From Paenibacillus yonginensis (GTDB lineage: Bacteria > Bacillota > Bacilli > Paenibacillales > Paenibacillaceae), in NCBI RefSeq assembly GCF_001685395.1, contig NZ_CP014167.1, positions 1,121,501 to 1,185,500 of the forward strand: DNA of 64,000 nt. Reading direction: 5' to 3'. The translations under genes were made by a program, and so were the position numbers. Below the pieces are notes generated by a model. It saw only the letters and a program-made list of their open reading frames with translations. It was not told where the DNA came from and did not search any database. Positions 42,681 through 51,719 of the stretch are shown here, in pieces (the first letter of the stretch is position 1; each line of letters starts with the position of its first letter).

Positions 42681-44231
42681 ATGGCTAAGGAGACAAAGGA
42701 TTACTCCAAATATTTTGATTTCTCGGATGCCAAGATCATCTCTGAAGATGAGAACGGGAAAAAGATCCGGATTCGCGGCCGGGAAATCCATATTTTCTCC
42801 GAACCGAACCAGAAGCAGGAGAAGCAGCGCGGCAAGGAAGCGGTTCAGGTTCATTACGATACGGCTGTGCCTGAGGAGCTGAGCAGGCTGGGGGCGGGCA
42901 AACACTATATCGTATACACCTTCGGCTGCCAGATGAACGAACATGACTCGGAGACCATCAAAGGTCTGCTTGAGCAGATGGGTTATCAGCCGACCGAGGA
43001 TCGTAAAGAAGCCGATATCATTCTGCTGAATACGTGCGCTATTCGCGAGAATGCGGAAGATAAAGTGTTTGGCGAACTGGGCCACCTCAAGCATCTGAAG
43101 ACCGAAAAACCAGACATGCTGCTTGGCGTGTGCGGCTGTATGTCCCAGGAAGAGAACGTGGTTAACCGGATTCTTCAGAAGCACGGTTTCGTAGACATGA
43201 TCTTCGGTACGCATAATATTCACCGCCTGCCTTTCCTGATTCAGGAATCGCTGATGAGCAAGGAAATGGTCGTGGACGTATGGTCCAAGGAAGGCGACAT
43301 TATCGAAAATCTGCCTAAGAAACGCGAAGGCATGCGTGCATGGGTAAATATTATGTATGGCTGCGATAAGTTTTGCACGTACTGCATCGTGCCGTTTACC
43401 CGGGGCAAGGAGCGCAGCCGCCGTCCGGAGGACGTCATTGCCGAGGTTCGCGAGCTGGCGCGTCAGGGCTTCAAGGAAATTACGCTGCTGGGACAGAACG
43501 TGAATGCGTACGGCAAGGATTTTACCGATATGACGTATTCTTTCGCCGATTTGATGGATGATATCCATAAGATTGACATTCCGCGAATCCGCTTCACGAC
43601 TTCTCATCCGCGTGATTTCGACGATGAGCTGGTGGCGGTTCTCGCCAAAGGCGGCAACCTGGTCGAGCATATCCATCTGCCGGTGCAGTCGGGCAGCACG
43701 GAAATGCTGAAAATGATGGGCCGGAAATATTCGCGCGAACATTATCTGGAGCTGGTGCGCAAGATCAAAGCCGCGATTCCGAACGTTTCCTTAACGACGG
43801 ACATTATCGTAGGTTTCCCTGGCGAAACAGACGAGCAGTTTGAAGAAACGTTGTCGCTTGTCCGGGAAGTCGGCTATGACTCTGCTTATACGTTTATTTA
43901 TTCCCCGCGTGAAGGAACACCTGCGGCTTCCATGAAGGATGACATTCCCATGCAGGTCAAGAAGGAACGCCTGTACCGGCTGAATCGCGCGATCGAAGAA
44001 AGCAGCCGCGCCATCAATGAACAGTTCAAAGGACAAATCGTTGAGGTGCTTGTTGAAGGCGAAAGCAAAAATAACGCCAAGGTGCTTGCGGGAAGAACCC
44101 GTACCAATAAACTGGTTCATTTTGAAGGGGGTCCGGAATTGATCGGCACTTTCGTTCATGTGGAAATTACCGATCCGATGACCTGGTACATCAAAGGTAA
44201 AATTGTCAGCAGCCCGGTGGCTGCCGTTTAA
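42681..44231 (+). CDS. miaB: tRNA-2-methylthio-N6-dimethylallyladenosine synthase MiaB
   Basis: MiaB is a radical SAM enzyme that adds a methylthio group at C2 of i6A37 in tRNAs reading UNN codons. The 516-residue protein has an N-terminal extension (~65 residues, usual in Firmicutes), the UPF0004 domain with three cluster cysteines ([29 protein letters not shown]), the radical SAM motif CDKFCTYC near 231 and a C-terminal TRAM domain. The ATG follows AAGGAGTGAGCCGTTA. ricA is immediately downstream. Confidence 0.97.
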   Translation: MAKETKDYSKYFDFSDAKIISEDENGKKIRIRGREIHIFSEPNQKQEKQRGKEAVQVHYDTAVPEELSRLGAGKHYIVYTFGCQMNEHDSETIKGLLEQMGYQPTEDRKEADIILLNTCAIRENAEDKVFGELGHLKHLKTEKPDMLLGVCGCMSQEENVVNRILQKHGFVDMIFGTHNIHRLPFLIQESLMSKEMVVDVWSKEGDIIENLPKKREGMRAWVNIMYGCDKFCTYCIVPFTRGKERSRRPEDVIAEVRELARQGFKEITLLGQNVNAYGKDFTDMTYSFADLMDDIHKIDIPRIRFTTSHPRDFDDELVAVLAKGGNLVEHIHLPVQSGSTEMLKMMGRKYSREHYLELVRKIKAAIPNVSLTTDIIVGFPGETDEQFEETLSLVREVGYDSAYTFIYSPREGTPAASMKDDIPMQVKKERLYRLNRAIEESSRAINEQFKGQIVEVLVEGESKNNAKVLAGRTRTNKLVHFEGGPELIGTFVHVEITDPMTWYIKGKIVSSPVAAV

Positions 44232-44301
44232 TAAAGGATATACAAAGCAATATAAAGGGTTCAAAACGATTAACCCAAGATGCGAAAGGGAGGAATTCAA
44301 A

Positions 44302-44751
44302 GTGGCAGGATTGCAGGATATGTCTGACGCCCAAGGCGGAATTCCGGATTCCGCTTCGCGTATGTTTACCCGTAATGAAATTATGGAGAAATCGAGGGAG
44401 CTGGCAGAGCTGATCCGCGGAAGCGAGGAAGCGCAAATCTTCAAGCAGGCGGAGCAGCAAATCCAGGGCCATCAACGGGTCCAGTCGCTGATTGCGCAAA
44501 TGAAGAAAAAGCAGAAGGAGATCGTGGCTTTCGAAAGCATGCGCAACCAGGAGATGGTGAGTCGGATCGAGAAAGAGATTGACGAACTGCAGGCCGAGAT
44601 CGACGCGATTCCGCTTGTGACTGAATATCAGCAAAGTCAAGCGGACATGAACTATTTGCTTCAATTTGTAATGTCCGCGATCCAGGATACAGTCTCACAA
44701 AAGATTAACGTAGAATCCGGTAAGGAGGCTCCTCCAAGCCGGTGCGATTAA
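44302..44751 (+). CDS. ricA: RicA/YmcA, RNase Y regulator (YlbF/YmcA family)
   Basis: RicA forms the Y-complex with RicF and RicT, carries Fe-S clusters and directs RNase Y cleavage and sporulation/biofilm phosphorelay. The 149-residue product is helical (YlbF-family) with MFTRNEIMEKSRELAELIRG near residue 20, and a C-terminal CD after PPSR; a C-terminal cysteine is typical of this subunit. The GTG at 44302 follows AAAGGGAGGAATTC; the frame is open to 44203 inside miaB. Its place after miaB is the standard one. Confidence 0.9.
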   Translation: MAGLQDMSDAQGGIPDSASRMFTRNEIMEKSRELAELIRGSEEAQIFKQAEQQIQGHQRVQSLIAQMKKKQKEIVAFESMRNQEMVSRIEKEIDELQAEIDAIPLVTEYQQSQADMNYLLQFVMSAIQDTVSQKINVESGKEAPPSRCD

Positions 44752-44762
44752 AGCAGCAGGCG

Positions 44763-44792
44763 AAGTGCGGGAGATAGCCTTCCGCACTTTTT
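44763..44792 (+). terminator. terminator after ricA
   Basis: Stem AAGTGCGG/CCGCACTT with an ~11-nt partly paired loop, followed by TTTTT. Confidence 0.85.
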
Positions 44793-44907
44793 GCTGTATG
44801 CAACCGTACAAACTTAATGCCATAAACTAATAGAACCTTACATACCCGCTGCGAGCTAAGCGGGGACTCAACAAGACAAACTTCAGGATTCAGGGGGAAA
44901 GCGGGAC

Positions 44908-45309
44908 ATGGACTGGACAGATATTTTAAATCGCAACAGCAAAACGTTTTGGGGATTTCTTGGCATGGAGCTGCTGCATGCGGACGCTGCAAGGGTAGAT
45001 CTCGGCCTCGAGGTCAAAGAAAATCACTTGAATTCTATGGGCATCGTACATGGAGGCGTATTGTCTTCTTTGATGGACCAGGCGATGGGGATCCTCGTTA
45101 CGGCCGCAAAAGGCGGAGTTGAGGGAGTAACAACTCATCTGAATGTGAATTTCCTTTCGGCCATGGGGACAGGCAAACTGATTGCCAGTGCTTATCCCGT
45201 GCACGAAACGTTCCGTACAATGACTATGCGAGCTGAGGTCCGTGACGAACAGGGACAGCTTGGCTGTGTGGCGACATCCACCTTCCGGCTTCCAAAAGCA
45301 AAAGCTTAA
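44908..45309 (+). CDS. PaaI-type hotdog thioesterase
   Basis: A 133-residue single-domain acyl-CoA thioesterase of the hotdog fold. It has the family signature GIVHGGVLSSLMDQAMG (~46-62) with the His-Gly-Gly turn and catalytic acidic residue, and TTHLNVNFLSAMGTGKL downstream. The ATG follows CAGGGGGAAAGCGGGAC. It sits before the NAD-salvage genes but its substrate (aromatic or short acyl-CoA) cannot be told from sequence. Confidence 0.88.
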   Translation: MDWTDILNRNSKTFWGFLGMELLHADAARVDLGLEVKENHLNSMGIVHGGVLSSLMDQAMGILVTAAKGGVEGVTTHLNVNFLSAMGTGKLIASAYPVHETFRTMTMRAEVRDEQGQLGCVATSTFRLPKAKA

Positions 45310-45338
45310 AATTAATCCGACAGTGTGGGTGATGGATA

Positions 45339-46115
45339 ATGAACGATGACCAGGAGAAAGCCAAAAATTATAATCCTAAAAAATACCGGACACCGGATGG
45401 AATTCCTGCGGATATCGTCATGTTTACTTTAACCAAGCAGGAACGGCGTTCCTCAACCAAATCCTTGCCGCTTTTTGAGCTTAAGGTCATGCTCGTCCGC
45501 AGACGAAGCTGGCCTTTCGCAGGGGCTTACGCGCTGCCCGGCGGTTTCTCGCAGGAGAACGAATCGCTGTATGAGACCGCGAGCCGGGAGCTGCAGGAGG
45601 AGACAGGCGTCGACGGCGGCCATTTGGAATATTTAGGGGTTTACAGCACTCCGGGGCGAGATCCGCGCGGATGGATCATCTCGCATGCTTTTTATGCCCT
45701 GGTAGAAGAATGGGTGCTGGAGAAGCGCAAAGCGGCTGATGATGCTCAGGCGGTTGGCTTGTTTACCATCCAGCAGGCGCTTGAAGAGCTGGAGCTTGCC
45801 TTTGATCACAGGGAGATCATTAAAGATGCTTACCGGAGAATCCAGGAGCAGATGCTGCAGACGACGATAGCCAAGCAGTTTTTGCCTCCGCACTTTACGC
45901 TGAGCGAGCTTTATCAGGTCATTCGCACGGTTGTGCCTGATTTCGAAGAGCTGAACTTTATTCGTAAAGTGACGTCAACCCGAAGCAGACAAGGTATCCT
46001 GGAGGAAGTGGTGGACGATAACGGCAAACGGCTGGTGTCCAATCAATATTCCCAGCGCCCGGCTCAGCTCTACCGGTTTACGGATTTTACACCGCGCTTG
46101 AGTATTTATACTTAA
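45339..46115 (+). CDS. nrtR: Nudix-winged helix protein, NrtR-like regulator of NAD metabolism
   Basis: A 258-residue protein with an N-terminal Nudix fold and a C-terminal winged-helix-like part (~165-258, FTLSELYQVIRTVVPDFEEL). This is the architecture of NrtR, the ADP-ribose-responsive repressor of NAD genes. The Nudix box is complete (GX5EX7REUXEEXGU, residues ~68-90), so it could also hydrolyse ADP-ribose. The next two genes are pncA and pncB, the expected target pathway. The ATG follows GTGGGTGATGGATA. I found no clear operator palindrome, so the regulator assignment rests on architecture and context. Confidence 0.65.
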   Translation: MNDDQEKAKNYNPKKYRTPDGIPADIVMFTLTKQERRSSTKSLPLFELKVMLVRRRSWPFAGAYALPGGFSQENESLYETASRELQEETGVDGGHLEYLGVYSTPGRDPRGWIISHAFYALVEEWVLEKRKAADDAQAVGLFTIQQALEELELAFDHREIIKDAYRRIQEQMLQTTIAKQFLPPHFTLSELYQVIRTVVPDFEELNFIRKVTSTRSRQGILEEVVDDNGKRLVSNQYSQRPAQLYRFTDFTPRLSIYT

Positions 46116-46179
46116 ACTGATTAAATATACAAGAGTACATTACGGCAGCCAATCCTGGACAGTGAGGAGCTGAGGGAAG

Positions 46180-46734
46180 ATGAAAGCATTAATCGTGATT
46201 GATTTCACGAATGATTTTGTCGATGGAAGTTTGCCGGTGGGAGAACCTGCGATTGCGATTACTCCGGTCATAGCCCGGGTAACGGAGGCATTCGCAGCTA
46301 ACGGCGATTATGTAGTGATGGCGGTGGATCTTCATGAGCAGAACGATAGCTATCACCCGGAAACCAAACTTTTTCCTCCCCATAATCTTAGGGGGACAGA
46401 AGGCCGGGAGCTGTATGGAGAATTAAAGGCGGTTTATGAGAAATACAAGGACCGGATTGAATGGATGGACAAAACGAGATACAGTGCTTTTTGCGGGACG
46501 GATCTGGAGCTGAAGCTCCGGGCCAGAGGAATTACGGAGGTTCATTTGATCGGCGTCTGCACGGATATTTGTGTGCTCCATACGGCCGTAGATGCTTATA
46601 ATAAAGGATTTGCCATTACCGTGTATGAAGATGCGGTAGCCAGCTTTAACCAGGCCGGTCATGAATGGGCGCTTGGCCATTTTGCCGGCAGCTTGGGAGC
46701 GAAGGTGACAACAAGCTCGGAAGAGGTGAAGTAA
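46180..46734 (+). CDS. pncA: nicotinamidase (isochorismatase family)
   Basis: PncA hydrolyses nicotinamide to nicotinate in the NAD salvage pathway. The 184-residue product has the catalytic Asp in IVIDFTNDFVDG (residue 8), the metal site DLHEQNDSYHPE, the Lys in WMDKTRYSAF near 97 and the nucleophilic Cys in GVCTDICVLHTA near 128-132. The ATG follows GTGAGGAGCTGAGGGAAG. pncB follows after two bases, so the two enzymes work in sequence. Confidence 0.93.
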   Translation: MKALIVIDFTNDFVDGSLPVGEPAIAITPVIARVTEAFAANGDYVVMAVDLHEQNDSYHPETKLFPPHNLRGTEGRELYGELKAVYEKYKDRIEWMDKTRYSAFCGTDLELKLRARGITEVHLIGVCTDICVLHTAVDAYNKGFAITVYEDAVASFNQAGHEWALGHFAGSLGAKVTTSSEEVK

Positions 46735-46736
46735 GG

Positions 46737-48224
46737 ATGGCGGCAGCAGAGAGAGGAAGAAATCAGATGCAAACAACAGGTTTGGCGCTGCATACGGATA
46801 AATACCAGATCAATATGCTTTATGCGCACTGGATGAATGGAAGCCATTTAAGAAAGGCCGTGTTTGAAGCTTATTTTCGCAAGCTTCCGTTCGGCAATGG
46901 CTACGCCGTATTTGCGGGGCTGGAACGGATTGTGAACTATCTGGTGAACCTTCGATTCACCGAAGAGGATCTGGCTTATTTGGCCAAACAGGAGGAAAAT
47001 TATAAACCCGAGTTTCTGGAGATGCTGAGGGACTTCCGGTTTGGCGGCACCTTGCTGTCCATGAAGGAGGGCGCTTTGGTATTTCCGAATGAACCGTTGA
47101 TCCGTGTAGAAGGCACCATTATGGAAGCCCAGCTCATTGAAACTGCGCTGCTGAATTTTATGAACTTCCAAACGCTGATCGCTACTAAAGCCTCCAGAAT
47201 CAAGCAGGTGGCGCCTGATGACATTCTGCTGGAGTTCGGCACCAGACGGGCACAGGAAGCCGATGCAGCCATCTGGGGAGCAAGAGCGGCGTACATCGCC
47301 GGATTTGATGCTACGTCCAACATGCTGGCCGGGGAATATTTCGGGATCCCGACAAAAGGAACGCATGCCCACTCCTGGGTGCAAGGTTTCGAATCCGAAG
47401 AAGAGGCATTTGAGCTTTACGCCAAAGCGCTGCCGGACCAGGTGACACTGCTGGTTGATACGTATGATACGCTCAAAAGCGGTGTGCCTAATGCCATCAA
47501 AACAGCAAAATGGCTGGCTTCGCAGGGCAAAAGGATGAGCTCGATCCGGCTGGACAGCGGCGATTTGGCTTATTTATCGATTCAGGCCCGTAAAATGCTG
47601 GATGATGCCGGGCTCTCTTACGTCAAAATTGTCGCTTCCAACGACCTCGATGAGAACACCATCTTCAACCTGAAGGCTCAAGGCGCCCGGATTGATATAT
47701 GGGGGATTGGAACTCAGCTGATTACGGCTGCGGACCAGCCTGCGCTGGGGGGCGTCTACAAGCTTGTAGAACGTCAAAAGGGCGATACGATGGTGCCTAC
47801 GATCAAAATTTCAGCCAATCCGGAGAAAATCAGCACGCCAGGGAAAAAAGAAGTGTACCGGCTGCTCAGCCGCAGCGACAAAAAAGCTCTCGGCGATTAT
47901 ATCACCTACCCGTCCGAAACCATCCCGGAAGAGCGGAATAACAAACTTCGTTTGAAACACCCGCTGAATTCCACGCTGCAGAAGACGGTCAAGAACTTTG
48001 AGGTTATGCGGATGCTGGAGCCTATCTTTGAGCATGGACAGCTCGTCTACGAGCTGCCAAGTCTGGATCAGGTCCGGGATTACCATAAACAGCAGCTTTC
48101 GCTGTTCTGGCCGGAATATCTGCGCAAGCTCAACCCGGAAATCTACCGGATCAGCTTGAGCGAAGAGGTCTGGAATCAGCGTCAGTCGATGATTGAAGCT
48201 TATTTGGAGCAGCATGATGAATAA
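46737..48224 (+). CDS. pncB: nicotinate phosphoribosyltransferase
   Basis: Converts nicotinate and PRPP to nicotinate mononucleotide. The 495-residue product has the NAPRTase segments TDKYQINMLYAHW near residue 20, EFGTRRAQEADAAIWGARAAYIAG near 162-185, PTKGTHAHSWVQGF near 205 and IRLDSGDLAYLSIQARK. The ATG at 46737 has GAGGTG at 8 bases; an in-frame ATG at 46767 is an alternative. It is 2 bases after pncA. A terminator follows, ending the NAD-salvage operon. Confidence 0.94.
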   Translation: MAAAERGRNQMQTTGLALHTDKYQINMLYAHWMNGSHLRKAVFEAYFRKLPFGNGYAVFAGLERIVNYLVNLRFTEEDLAYLAKQEENYKPEFLEMLRDFRFGGTLLSMKEGALVFPNEPLIRVEGTIMEAQLIETALLNFMNFQTLIATKASRIKQVAPDDILLEFGTRRAQEADAAIWGARAAYIAGFDATSNMLAGEYFGIPTKGTHAHSWVQGFESEEEAFELYAKALPDQVTLLVDTYDTLKSGVPNAIKTAKWLASQGKRMSSIRLDSGDLAYLSIQARKMLDDAGLSYVKIVASNDLDENTIFNLKAQGARIDIWGIGTQLITAADQPALGGVYKLVERQKGDTMVPTIKISANPEKISTPGKKEVYRLLSRSDKKALGDYITYPSETIPEERNNKLRLKHPLNSTLQKTVKNFEVMRMLEPIFEHGQLVYELPSLDQVRDYHKQQLSLFWPEYLRKLNPEIYRISLSEEVWNQRQSMIEAYLEQHDE

Positions 48225-48254
48225 ACGGGTTAGATGCAGATGAAGATGAAGATG

Positions 48255-48292
48255 AAACGGCTGGAGCCTATATGGGGCTGCGGCCGTTTTTC
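48255..48292 (+). terminator. terminator after pncB
   Basis: Stem AACGGC..GCC / GGGC..GCCGTT with TTTTTC. Just upstream GATGAA is repeated three times in tandem. The remaining ~220 bases to the next gene hold no clear promoter. Confidence 0.75.
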
Positions 48293-48520
48293 TTTTAACG
48301 ATTCATTTGATTATTTCTCGGGAAAGCGCAGAAATCGCTAAGATCAGACGCTGCAGGAAGGGATTCGACAGAAGAGGCAAAACGAGCATAGTTTATGACG
48401 TAAAATAAAGCATGCTTAGCAGGTATAAATCCAGCTTATGGAAGGAAAACTGAGGTTATAAGCGGTATAAGCTTGCTGAACTTGATAGTCATGAAGTTTT
48501 ATTAGGAAAGGATGATGTGC

Positions 48521-49081
48521 ATGGGCAGCCAGAAACGATTTGACAAATGGACGGCCGGTCTGTTAGGTGCAGGAGTAATTGTCTCTGCCTGGTTCGTCCA
48601 TGTGCCGCGAACGGAAGCCAGCCAGCCGCTGGCGGTATACGCTGAGCCTGTATACAGCAGCCTAATCCTCGTCAAGCAAGGGGCTTTGGAGGAACAGTCG
48701 GCAGACGGTTTCATGAGCAGTGAATTCTACGGCGGCAGTGAAACCTTGGATTTGTTGAAACAGCTAAGACAGGCATGCGCTCGCAGCGATTTGCGTCTGA
48801 CTCATGAAACGAATTCCGAGGACCTGGACGGGAACCGGAGCACGAGCTTTTACGTGAATGGAGATTCCCATCACTATGTCGTTTTTTACCGTTATAACAG
48901 GGAAAGTACCCGATTGTCGAAAATTCGCAGCCTATACGGCACCGACAAAGACAGCCATAGCCCTTTGATTCGAACAGCCGGCAAGCTTGCACTGGTTTAT
49001 GTATCAAGCGGCAGCGATAAGGACAAATACAACGACCGGCTGGAACCGATTTTTGACAGCTTGCTCAAAGAGATGAAATAA
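48521..49081 (+). CDS. secreted orphan protein
   Basis: A 186-residue protein that I do not recognise. Its N-terminus (MGSQKRFDKWTAGLLGAGVI) is a basic stretch then a hydrophobic core and AEA-type ending, so it is probably exported or membrane-anchored. The rest is polar and beta-like (FYVNGDSHHYVVFYRYNRES, LALVYVSSGSDKDKYNDRL) with no cysteine except one in QACARSD. The ATG at 48521 follows AGGAAAGG by 9 bases; ATGs at 48512 and 48515 are closer. It is a single-gene unit between pncB and a bidirectional terminator. It could be a small lipoprotein-like stress protein, but nothing shows that. Confidence 0.7.
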   Translation: MGSQKRFDKWTAGLLGAGVIVSAWFVHVPRTEASQPLAVYAEPVYSSLILVKQGALEEQSADGFMSSEFYGGSETLDLLKQLRQACARSDLRLTHETNSEDLDGNRSTSFYVNGDSHHYVVFYRYNRESTRLSKIRSLYGTDKDSHSPLIRTAGKLALVYVSSGSDKDKYNDRLEPIFDSLLKEMK

Positions 49082-49085
49082 ACTA

Positions 49086-49125
49086 AAAGCGTCCTCCGAA
49101 CAAAAGGTTCGGAAGGCGCTTTTTT
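49086..49125. terminator. bidirectional terminator between orphan gene and moaB
   Basis: Hairpin AAAAGCG..CCGAAC / GTTCGG..CGCTTTTTT with T runs on both strands; serves the plus-strand orphan and minus-strand moaB. Confidence 0.85.
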
Positions 49126-49158
49126 GATGTGCCCATTTTGTGTGCATCGTGAATGAAG

Positions 49159-49671
49159 TTATTTCTTATAAATCTCGCGCATGACGTGCCTTAGTTCCGG
49201 AAGGATGATCCGCTCCATGGCAAGCTTCACGGCGCCGGTTGAGCCGGGCATCGAGAATACAGCGGTTCCGTTTATGACACCGGCAACGGCCCGGCTTAAG
49301 ATCGCTGCCGGCCCGATATCCTCGGTAAAGCTGAGATAACGGAAAATTTCGCCGAAACCGGGCAGTTCTTTCCCAAGCATGCTGCTAACGGCTTCATAGG
49401 TCGTATCGCGAGGAGCAATTCCGGTGCCTCCGCTTAAGAGAACCGCTTCAATCCGGTTGTCTTCTGCGGATTCGTGAAGCAGGTTGCGCAGCTCATCATA
49501 TTCGTCTTTGACAATTCTATAATCGACGACAGCATAACCGTGTTCTTCAAGCAGCTTAAGCATCAGCTTGCCGCTGGCGTCATTTCCCTGGGTACGTGTA
49601 TCCGACACCGTGATGACTTGGCAGGAGACGGAAGCAGGGGCTTCTGATTTGTGTTCATCTACTGATCTCAT
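49159..49671 (-). CDS. moaB: molybdenum cofactor biosynthesis protein MoaB/MogA family
   Basis: A 170-residue MPT-binding protein of the MogA/MoaB family, which adenylates molybdopterin before metal insertion. It has VITVSDTRTQGNDASGK near residue 20, LLSGGTGIAPRDTTYEAV near 78 and SMPGSTGAVKLAMERIILPE near the end. It is read leftward, with AAGAGGTAACC before the ATG. No other molybdenum genes are adjacent. Confidence 0.92.
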   Translation of the reverse strand: MRSVDEHKSEAPASVSCQVITVSDTRTQGNDASGKLMLKLLEEHGYAVVDYRIVKDEYDELRNLLHESAEDNRIEAVLLSGGTGIAPRDTTYEAVSSMLGKELPGFGEIFRYLSFTEDIGPAAILSRAVAGVINGTAVFSMPGSTGAVKLAMERIILPELRHVMREIYKK

Positions 49672-49859
49672 TTCGGTTACCTCTTTCTCTTGATTTCCGC
49701 AAATTTGGATTCCCGTCTATTTTAGCACAAGCCTTCCGTCAGCCGAAGCGGGTTTCTTGGCACGAAGCCGGTACTCCCGTTTGTTGCAATGTTCCGGCTG
49801 CTGTAGTAAACTCCGTGTCAGATCAAATAAAGGTTCAGCATTTGGAGGAGAAGTTGAAA

Positions 49860-50936
49860 ATGAAAGCATCGGACGATACTTATGTAACCCCGATTTACAT
49901 ATTGTCAGGATTTCTGGGCAGCGGCAAAACAACGCTGCTGGCCCGATTGATCGATTACTGGCAGGAGGCCGGACTTAAGCCTGCAGTAATTATGAACGAG
50001 CTGGGAGACGTTAATCTGGACGGTCTGCTAGTCAAACAGGAGGTGCCGATGGAAGAAATGCTGGGCGGCTGTATCTGCTGCTCCATCCGCGGGGATCTTG
50101 GCGTAACCATCCATGAGCTGATCCAGCAGGAGCATCCGGATTTGATCGTTGTAGAGGCGACTGGAGCAGCCAATCCGATGGAGCTTCTGGACGGGGTGAC
50201 GGAGACAGCGCTGTACATGAAGCTGGACATTAAACCGCTGATTACGGTAGTCGATTCCGCTTATCTGATGGAGCTGTTCGACCGCCAGCAAGGTAAAACC
50301 TATCGGCTTATGCAGGAGCAAATTCGCTGTGCATCCGTCCTGATTCTGAACAAAACGGATCGGCTTGAAAGCTCGCGGATGCAGGAGCTGGTGAAGCTGC
50401 TGAACCAATCCAATCCTTATGCCAGCAAGATCCCGGCTGTAAAATGCGAGGTGGATCTGAGGGAATTGCTGATTGAAGGTGAGGGGACTCAGCGTGCATT
50501 CGACCACGCCGGCGAAAGTCAGCATGCTCATCGTCATAATCAAAGCCACAGCCGCTTCCGTGGTCCTAGCCACCACGATCCTGCACATCCCTCTGAGCCC
50601 GGACAAGCCTCGGAAGAGCATGACCATCATCACACGCATAGTCATGTGATGGTCCATACGCATTACTTAAGCGGCCCAGTGAACAGTGAAGCCTTTGAAC
50701 GGCTGGTTGCCGATTTGCCCCGGGATGTGTACCGGGCTAAGGGCGTACTCACTTTCTCCGATACCAACAACAGCCGCTTCTTATTTCAATATGCTTACAG
50801 GGAACCGGACTTTATGAAAATTACGCCGCAGGGCGACATTCCGGATGTCGTTGTTTTTATAGGCGAGCATTTTGATAAAGAAGAGTTGTCCCGAAAGCTG
50901 CATGCTCTTGAGGCCGGCACCCTTTCTATGGAATAG
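49860..50936 (+). CDS. COG0523 (CobW/YciC-type) GTP-binding metallochaperone
   Basis: A G3E-family GTPase that delivers a metal, most often Zn2+, to client proteins. The 358-residue product has Walker A GFLGSGKTT near residue 18, the metal motif GGCICCSIRGDL (CxCC) near 73, ILNKTDRL for guanine and a C-terminal CobW_C domain. Between them a His-rich insert (~218-268) contains runs such as HDHHHTHSH, probably metal binding. The ATG at 49860 follows GGAGGAG; a GTG at 49815 is an alternative. No Zur box was recognised upstream. A Cys-rich DUF326 gene follows. Confidence 0.9.
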   Translation: MKASDDTYVTPIYILSGFLGSGKTTLLARLIDYWQEAGLKPAVIMNELGDVNLDGLLVKQEVPMEEMLGGCICCSIRGDLGVTIHELIQQEHPDLIVVEATGAANPMELLDGVTETALYMKLDIKPLITVVDSAYLMELFDRQQGKTYRLMQEQIRCASVLILNKTDRLESSRMQELVKLLNQSNPYASKIPAVKCEVDLRELLIEGEGTQRAFDHAGESQHAHRHNQSHSRFRGPSHHDPAHPSEPGQASEEHDHHHTHSHVMVHTHYLSGPVNSEAFERLVADLPRDVYRAKGVLTFSDTNNSRFLFQYAYREPDFMKITPQGDIPDVVVFIGEHFDKEELSRKLHALEAGTLSME

Positions 50937-51052
50937 GCGCTGGTTGTCCATTTGTTTCAAAAAAGCTCTAACAAGGTAATAACACTACGTTGAAGTTAAA
51001 GGTTCAGCCTTATCAAGAATCCAAATCCAGAATGCTGCAGGAGGAGAACACG

Positions 51053-51385
51053 ATGATGAATTCAAACCCTTATCGAGAGTGTATCGAAGCATGCCTGGAG
51101 TGCATGAATGCTTGTAATTATTGTTACATATCCAATTTGAAGGAATATGAGCTTGCCATGCTTAGAGATTGCATTCGCATGGATCGTGAATGTGCGGAAA
51201 TCTGCATGTTTGCGGCTGATGCTTTGTCCCGCGAATCCGTTTTTGCGGCCGAGATCTGTCAGCTCTGTGCTAAAGTATGTATGGCTTGCGCCGAAGAATG
51301 CAGTAAACATGAACATGAACACTGTCAACAATGTGCCGAGGCATGCCGCCGCTGTGCGGATGCTTGCCTGTCCATGGCAGCTTAA
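51053..51385 (+). CDS. DUF326 four-helix-bundle cysteine-rich (copper-binding) protein
   Basis: A 110-residue helical protein with about 18 cysteines in a repeating CxxxC pattern: CIEACLECMNACNYC, CIRMDRECAEIC, CQLCAKVCMACAEEC, CQQCAEACRRCADAC, plus HEHEH. This is the DUF326 / Csp-like copper-storage family; B. subtilis YhjQ is a relative. No signal peptide, so cytosolic. The ATG at 51053 follows GCAGGAGGAG; a second ATG at 51056 is equally possible. It lies just after a His-rich metallochaperone, suggesting a metal-handling pair, but no operator was seen. Confidence 0.88.
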   Translation: MMNSNPYRECIEACLECMNACNYCYISNLKEYELAMLRDCIRMDRECAEICMFAADALSRESVFAAEICQLCAKVCMACAEECSKHEHEHCQQCAEACRRCADACLSMAA

Positions 51386-51456
51386 TGTTTTGGCTGCCTG
51401 GCAGGCAGGCCGCTTGTCAGGGCTCTTATGATCATGGGGCTAAATTCGCCAATTGG

Positions 51457-51510
51457 ATAAATCCGGTTATTATCTGGTGAGAACTAGGAATGGACCGGGT
51501 TTATTTTTTT
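51457..51510 (+). terminator. terminator after the DUF326 gene
   Basis: 11-bp stem ATAAATCCGGT/ACCGGGTTTAT (one G-U), 26-nt loop, then seven T. Confidence 0.75.
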
Positions 51511-51719
51511 GCCTCCTACCGTTTAGAAACTCCCGAAAACGCTGCTCTATCAAGGGAAAATTTAACTCAGTAATTATGATAAAAGTTGTCAACAATATTC
51601 ATGACGAAAGTGAATTTTCATTTGATTGAGAAAGAAAGCGCTTTGAATTAACATGGAATCAAGGATAAGACCTAATGAATTCTATCCTACCTAGTTTGAT
51701 TTAAGGGGAGGCTCCTAAA
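51511..51719 (+). other. mtlA upstream control region
   Basis: About 210 bases without a gene. It holds a cre site (51633-51646), an AT-rich stretch and a small dyad TTGT-CA-ACAA near 51588. No convincing -35/-10 pair was found, as expected for a promoter that needs the activator MtlR. Confidence 0.5.
51633..51646 (+). promoter_or_regulatory. cre site (CcpA) of the mannitol operon
   Basis: AGAAAGCGCTTTGA agrees with TGWAANCGNTNWCA at 12 of 14 positions, with a perfect AAAGCGCTTT core. Fits catabolite repression of mtlARFD. Confidence 0.7.
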
